This document shows, piece after piece, positions 5,950-8,445 of a stretch of 8,445 nucleotides of DNA. The position numbers and the translations under genes were made by a program. The notes below the pieces were generated by a model, which was not told where the DNA came from, did not search any database, and saw nothing but the letters and a program-made list of their open reading frames with translations. The first letter of the stretch is position 1; every line of letters begins with the position of its first letter. The stretch is taken from the NCBI GenBank assembly GCA_013331015.1, contig DUHF01000177.1:5376-13820 (forward strand), written 5' to 3'. This DNA comes from Methanoregula sp. (lineage in GTDB: Archaea; Halobacteriota; Methanomicrobia; Methanomicrobiales; Methanospirillaceae).

Positions 5950-6286
5950 AATGAGGGGCATCTCTTCCCGGGGACTGCCAGACTTCGACCTGGTCCTCGT
6001 ACTGGTCCGGCAGGAATTCCCGGGACGGTTCGAACCGGAATTTTATCAGGATGTGCTGCATGATCGGCCGGGGCATCACCACCCGGACATCGTAGCCCCG
6101 TTCGAGCCATGAACGGATCAGTGCCTGCGTGTTTCCCTCATTCTTATCCCGCGAGATGATGTAGTGGAGATAGAGCCGGTTGTTCTCTGCAATCTCCAGC
6201 CAGCCGGAGAAGAGGCTTTCGGTAAATCCCAGTGCGTCGCCCTCGGGGGTCCCGGTCTCGATACGGTATGCCGTCGTGATGGTCAC
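5939..6286 (-). CDS. Uncharacterised 115-residue protein
   Basis: I do not recognise the family. The frame opens after a TAA at 6296-6298 and the first usable start is GTG at 6286; there is no well-spaced ribosome site (AGGA is only two bases away). A TATA-like box about 45 bases upstream would give a short leader. The protein is soluble and mixed charge: residues 1-25 TITTAYRIETGTPEGDALGF, then a helix-like SLFSGWLEIAENNRLYLHYII, then DKNEGNTQALIRSWLERGYDVRVVMPRP, and a polar tail. The alternation of helix and strand, with GYDVRVVMPRP as a strand followed by a turn, is compatible with a small alpha/beta fold. It has no cysteines, signal peptide or membrane segment. Codon use (GC-rich third positions) agrees with the neighbours and supports a real gene. 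It converges on the operon end and diverges from the DUF3795 gene. Confidence 0.65.
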   Translation of the reverse strand: MTITTAYRIETGTPEGDALGFTESLFSGWLEIAENNRLYLHYIISRDKNEGNTQALIRSWLERGYDVRVVMPRPIMQHILIKFRFEPSREFLPDQYEDQVEVWQSPGRDAPHSAS

Positions 6287-6327
6287 TTCCTGTCGTTATG
6301 CACTTCCACTTCGTCTTTTTGGACCCT

Positions 6328-6335
6328 GCTATAAG
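6328..6335 (-). promoter_or_regulatory. Possible TATA box for the 115-residue gene
   Basis: The minus strand reads CTTATAGC. Transcription from about 6306 would leave roughly 20 bases before the GTG start at 6286. The match is short, so this is tentative. Confidence 0.3.
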
Positions 6336-6382
6336 GCGCCGGGATGCGGGGCGTGAAAGTGATGGGGGTTGCACCTGACCTG

Positions 6383-6410
6383 CTGCCCGTAATCCGGCAG
6401 GTTTTTTTAA
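6383..6410 (+). promoter_or_regulatory. Hairpin plus T7, overlapping a possible TATA box, upstream of the DUF3795 gene
   Basis: CTGCC at 6383-6387 pairs with GGCAG at 6396-6400 and is followed by T7 (6402-6408) and AA. This can be read in two ways: a terminator of any transcript entering from the left, or a T-rich box A whose predicted start (about 6431-6434) falls on the ATG at 6434. Either reading argues against translation beginning at the more distant ATG at 6344. Confidence 0.45.
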
Positions 6411-6433
6411 GGATGCGGGACAATTCAAAATCA

Positions 6434-6847
6434 ATGGCGGCGAAGAACCCGTTCAAAACAATCCTGATCGCACCGTGCGGCATGAACTGCGCCATCTGCT
6501 CGGCATTCCTGCGGGAGAAGAACCGGTGCGGCGGGTGTTATACACCAAACCGGCTGTGCAGCATCAACTGCACCATATCCGGCTGCGAGAAGGTGAAGGA
6601 CAGGTATCGCCACGACTGCGACGATTTCCCGTGCCGGCGGCTGAAGCAGCTGGACAAGCGATACCGGACAACGTATGGCATGAGCATGATCGATAACCTT
6701 GAGGCAATCCGGAAAAACGGGATCCGGGCTTTTGTGAAGATGGAACGGGAGCGCTGGACCTGCACAACCTGCGGGGGCACGATCGATGTTCACCACGGGA
6801 AGTGCGCGGACTGCGGGAAGGAGCGGGAGAGGCATGGGAAGGCATGA
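6434..6847 (+). CDS. Cysteine-rich DUF3795 protein with C-terminal zinc ribbon
   Basis: A 137-residue protein as started here. Residues about 12-70 match DUF3795: IAPCGMNCAICSAFL, then REKNRCGGC, C-x3-C and further cysteines up to DDFPCRRL, ten cysteines in all, probably binding metal. Residues 108-128 add a zinc ribbon (WTCTTCGG...GKCADCG, two C-x2-C knuckles). Proteins of this family are common in methanogens and anaerobes, but their function is not established. The frame can extend to ATG 6413 or ATG 6344; those starts add a sequence unlike the family, and the longest one would put the hairpin/T7 at 6383-6408 inside the gene. ATG 6434 coincides with the expected transcription start of a T-rich box A, suggesting a leaderless mRNA. 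The start is therefore less certain than the gene. A C-rich/T-tract repeat follows about 60 bases after the stop. Confidence 0.85.
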   Translation: MAAKNPFKTILIAPCGMNCAICSAFLREKNRCGGCYTPNRLCSINCTISGCEKVKDRYRHDCDDFPCRRLKQLDKRYRTTYGMSMIDNLEAIRKNGIRAFVKMERERWTCTTCGGTIDVHHGKCADCGKERERHGKA

Positions 6848-6907
6848 TAATTCCAGGCTGAAGAGATCCCCCTTTCATTGTCGCCCATATTATGCAGGAC
6901 TCCCCAA

Positions 6908-7016
6908 CCCCCCCTCCACTTTTTTTCAAAACGGGAGTGACCCCCCCTGCCACGGGGTGGGGGGTTACCGGCAGACTCCCTCCCCCCTCCGGCCGGATCC
7001 GACCCCCCCTTCCCGT
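6908..7016 (+). repeat. C-rich/T-tract repeat element, copy 1
   Basis: CCCCCCCTCCACTTTTTTT at 6908-6926 is followed by CAAAACGGG, then GTGACCCCCCCTGCC at 6937-6951. GTGACCCCCC at 6937-6946 can pair with GGGGGGTTAC at 6959-6968 (one G-U pair), and further C-runs extend to about 7009. Copy 2 near 7132 shares the C7-TCCACT7 core, the following AAACGG and the GTGAC-Cn-TGCC block. The first T-tract lies in sense orientation downstream of the DUF3795 gene. The translated frames on both strands are low-complexity and probably not genes. Confidence 0.6.
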
Positions 7017-7111
7017 ATTTGAGTGACATACAGTTATCCCTTTCACGTCTGATATTCAAGCAGAGATGGTGCCTCGACTCGTGTAAAAACAGGTGCATTA
7101 CTCAATTTAGA

Positions 7112-7152
7112 GGAGGGGGGTCAGCAGCAGACCCCCCCTCCACTTTTTTTTT
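7112..7152 (+). terminator. Strong hairpin plus T9 within repeat copy 2
   Basis: GGAGGGGGGTC at 7112-7122 pairs with GACCCCCCCTCC at 7130-7141 (one bulged C) around loop AGCAGCA, followed by AC and nine T (7144-7152). This has the form of a bacterial-type intrinsic terminator and also satisfies the archaeal need for a T-run. No plus-strand gene lies directly upstream, so what it would stop is unclear. Confidence 0.6.
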
Positions 7153-7209
7153 AAACGGATGGAACCCCCCCCACCGTTCCGGATCGCTGGAGGGGGTGAC
7201 CCCCCTGCC
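7132..7209 (+). repeat. C-rich/T-tract repeat element, copy 2
   Basis: It begins with the same CCCCCCCTCCACTTTTTTT core as copy 1, then T2, AAACGG, a run of eight C (7165-7172), and ends with GTGACCCCCCTGCC (7196-7209), matching copy 1 except for one C. GGGGG at 7192-7196 and C6 at 7200-7205 make a further tight inverted repeat around TGA. The spacing between the shared blocks differs from copy 1 (about 43 bases versus 10 after the T-tract), so the copies share modules rather than being uniform. Confidence 0.6.
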
Positions 7210-7302
7210 TGATATTGCATAAAATGCCGGGCAGGCCGCATGGTATTACAATGGGGGAGATTTCAGGTTGAGCTGAAGCAGAGTGGGAGGACACTGAAGA
7301 TC

Positions 7303-7318
7303 AAAAGTGGAGGAGGGG
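7303..7318 (-). repeat. Inverted partial copy of the repeat core
   Basis: AAAAGTGGAGG at 7303-7313, followed by AGGGG, is the reverse complement of the CCTCCACTTTT core of the two upstream copies. On the minus strand it reads CCCCTCCTCCACTTTT and begins about 17 bases beyond the stop of the Cas4-like gene, in sense orientation to it. Confidence 0.5.
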
Positions 7319-7334
7319 TGCAATGATCCTCCCT

Positions 7335-7970
7335 TTAAAGCAGCTCGGAGAGCCGCCGCCCGATACTGCTTTTGCACTTCTCCTGGAACCGGCACCGGTT
7401 GCAGGGGGCATTGAGCGGCGGTTCGGGCAGGTTCCCGTCCATGATGGACCGGTACTTGTGCAGGGTGGCAATCACCTGACGACGGTCGCGGGGCTGGACC
7501 TCATGGTACCGCACGACCCCGTCCGGGATGTACTCCACGTTCCCGCCGGCCACCTCACTTCCCGTCACCTCTTCAAGGCAGAGGGCGAGGGCGGCAATCC
7601 GGAGCCGGTCGGCAGCATAGGTCCCCATCGGCATGGCGCCGGAAGCCCTGATGATGGAAAATGCCCCGTCATCCGTGATACGGTCGATCATCCCGGAAAG
7701 CCCGTGCTTTTTTGAAACCACCCGGACATCGGTCTCTTTTGCCGGTTTCCACTCCCGCTTGGTGCACGCATCAATGCAGAGAGATAAAAACTCTTTAAGA
7801 CCGGGATCAATGGCCGGCCGGACCGTGGAAACCTCGTTCCAGATGACCCCGGAATCGAGCGGTTTTCCCAGGTGGTACGAGAGCTGCTTGCAGATGGCGT
7901 AACGGTCAGACTCGGCAACCGGGTCACTCTTCTCATAATAAAACCGGACCGGGCAGGCATGCACCCGCAC
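7335..7970 (-). CDS. Cas4-like (RecB/DUF83 family) iron-sulfur protein, nuclease motifs degenerate
   Basis: The 211-residue frame from GTG 7970 has the Cas4/Dna2-type layout. An N-terminal cysteine in 'HACPVRFYYEKSD' (C6) and a C-terminal cluster C190, C193, C199 in 'APCNRCRFQEKC' make the usual four-cysteine 4Fe-4S site. Between them, 'GLSGMIDRITDDG' (90-102) carries the first metal-binding Asp (D96). The following strand reads FSIIRASG (104-111), where active nucleases have an E-x-K pair, and the later Q-x3-Y motif is replaced (around RLRIAALAL). Nuclease activity is therefore doubtful while the cluster is kept. Cas4 normally trims and selects prespacers during CRISPR adaptation, but no other cas gene or array is present here, so this may be a solitary homologue in another DNA-repair or structural role. 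The coding signal continues upstream of GTG 7970 (see the next entry). The gene ends beside an inverted copy of the local repeat. Confidence 0.85.
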   Translation of the reverse strand: MRVHACPVRFYYEKSDPVAESDRYAICKQLSYHLGKPLDSGVIWNEVSTVRPAIDPGLKEFLSLCIDACTKREWKPAKETDVRVVSKKHGLSGMIDRITDDGAFSIIRASGAMPMGTYAADRLRIAALALCLEEVTGSEVAGGNVEYIPDGVVRYHEVQPRDRRQVIATLHKYRSIMDGNLPEPPLNAPCNRCRFQEKCKSSIGRRLSELL

Positions 7971-8020
7971 AAGGTCGGAGACCGGAATATTTCGCTGCTG
8001 CTCGGCCAGGATAACTCCTC
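7971..8020 (-). other. Probable 5' coding extension of the Cas4-like gene with non-standard start
   Basis: The frame continues upstream of GTG 7970 for 16 codons to a TGA at 8019-8021, and the last 13 encode LAEQQRNIPVSDL. The 'PVSDLVRVHACPVRFYYEK' run so formed matches the usual Cas4 N-terminus, where an S-D-(I/L) motif precedes the first cysteine. No ATG, GTG or TTG lies between the TGA and GTG 7970. A strong ribosome site GAGGAG (8015-8020) sits five bases before CTG 8007-8009 and two bases before ATC 8010-8012. Translation may start at one of these, or the sequence may contain a small error or mutation. Confidence 0.55.
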
Positions 8021-8021
8021 A

Positions 8022-8316
8022 TGATCCCGTGGGAGCCAAAACGAGATTAGTGTTATTATCCGCAGGTTCGATGGATGAACGGTTTTTGCAGGAATCATCA
8101 CTATGCTCTGGCGCTCTTTTGGCCTGACGCCCTGCATACTCGTAGCACCCCTAATGCGATGACCGGGTTTTACCGTCTCTCAGGGAAAAAATTTTTAGCG
8201 CTCATGGGATGAAAGGAAAATAAGGCAGCCGCACAGTTTCCATTTCAGATGGAAGCAAGTATCGTAAGAGGATAAGAGGGGCGTTTGCCCCCATCTTTCT
8301 AATAGAGAATTTTTTC
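8022..8316. other. Gene-free stretch with hairpins and a possible plus-strand promoter
   Basis: No coding frame here has a ribosome site, sensible composition or recognisable product. Visible structures: AAAAAATTTTTAGC around 8185-8198 as a candidate box A; GTTTCCAT/ATGGAAGC at 8236-8243 and 8249-8256, a stem with a five-base loop and one G-U pair; GGGGC/GCCCC at 8278-8282 and 8287-8291 with loop GTTT; and a T6 run near 8310-8315. Together these could be a small RNA or a structured leader of a gene to the right, but nothing proves transcription. Confidence 0.35.
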
Positions 8317-8374
8317 ATGGAAATCACAATCGATAAGCATTTCCAGAGATTTTGTAAGTTTATTGCGATGCCTG

Positions 8375-8412
8375 CCGCCGCCCCGGAGGGCGCCCCGCGG
8401 GGGTGGCGGCGG
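8375..8412. repeat. Very GC-rich inverted repeat at right edge
   Basis: CCGCCGCC at 8375-8382 pairs exactly with GGCGGCGG at 8405-8412; CC/GG continue the stem past a bulged T, and the interior holds the palindrome GGGCGCCC (8388-8395). T5 (8419-8423 region) and two GGGGG runs follow. The base composition contrasts sharply with the AT-rich sequence on its left. A plus-strand frame from ATG 8317 stays open through it to the window end (43 codons, starting MEITIDKHFQRFCKFIAM), but it lacks a ribosome site and becomes low-complexity inside the inverted repeat, so it is not called as a gene. Confidence 0.55.
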
Positions 8413-8445
8413 TTATCGTTTTTGGGGGTATGGGGGTCTCAACCC

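Noticed and set aside
6790..7098. Minus-strand frames through the C-rich repeats (up to 160 residues, Gly/Arg/Pro-rich)
   Set aside because: Their composition comes from the G-runs of the repeat, they partly overlap the DUF3795 gene on the opposite strand, and both repeat copies give similar low-complexity peptides in several frames.
6900..7330. CRISPR array
   Set aside because: The repeats are C-rich low-complexity blocks with unequal spacing and opposite orientations; there are no regular 30-40-base repeats with unique spacers, despite the neighbouring Cas4-like gene.
7688..8137. Minus-strand frame of 149 residues overlapping the Cas4-like gene, starting with a plausible ATG
   Set aside because: It overlaps the Cas4-like gene in a different frame and lacks recognisable sequence; the conserved cysteine motifs are in the other frame. 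A frameshift joining the two was considered, but the conserved part begins after the TGA at 8019-8021 and needs no fusion.

Overview
The window looks like chromosomal DNA of a methanogenic archaeon, most likely order Methanomicrobiales (Methanoregula-like); the genus is a guess. Visible support: a tRNA gene without encoded CCA, TATA-box promoters with purine-rich flanks, mixed ATG/GTG starts with GGAG or GGTG ribosome sites, T-rich gene ends, and archaeal or methanogen-typical families (ACT-domain regulator, archaeal YrdC/Sua5, COG1665-type nucleotidyltransferase, wHTH-FHA regulator, C-terminally anchored surface protein, NosD-like beta-helix protein, DUF3795 protein).

Layout. 1-712 (minus): N-terminal part of a secreted right-handed beta-helix protein that runs off the left edge. 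791-1576 (minus): an intracellular protein joining an ArsR-like winged helix to an FHA domain. 1835-2053 (plus): a 72-residue secreted peptide of unknown function. 2307-3284 (minus): a surface protein with signal peptide, lectin/glucanase-like beta-sandwich, Thr/Pro linker and C-terminal membrane anchor. 3617-3687 (plus): tRNA-Gly(CCC), followed at once by a tight cluster of an ACT-domain regulator (3696-4379), threonylcarbamoyl-AMP synthase (4382-4957) and a predicted nucleotidyltransferase (4967-5899). 5939-6286 (minus): an unknown 115-residue protein converging on that cluster. 6434-6847 (plus): a cysteine-rich DUF3795 protein with a C-terminal zinc ribbon.

From 6848 to 7334 there is no convincing gene. 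This stretch holds two direct copies and one inverted partial copy of a C-rich/T-tract repeat, one of them forming a textbook hairpin plus T9. 7335-7970 (minus) is a Cas4-like protein that keeps the four-cysteine iron-sulfur pattern but has degenerate nuclease motifs; its reading frame clearly continues upstream of the first ordinary start codon. 8022-8445 has no confident gene. It carries several hairpins, a possible promoter and a very GC-rich inverted repeat at the right edge.

Working together: the left third is mostly cell-surface or secreted proteins plus one regulator. The middle cluster links tRNA supply, tRNA modification (t6A) and amino-acid sensing. The right third is a repeat-rich accessory region with a solitary Cas4-like protein; no other cas gene and no CRISPR array is visible here. 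The points most worth checking are the repeat family as possible dispersed terminators, the Cas4-like gene with its missing start and eroded active site, the tRNA-to-mRNA junction, and the FHA domain lacking its usual asparagine.
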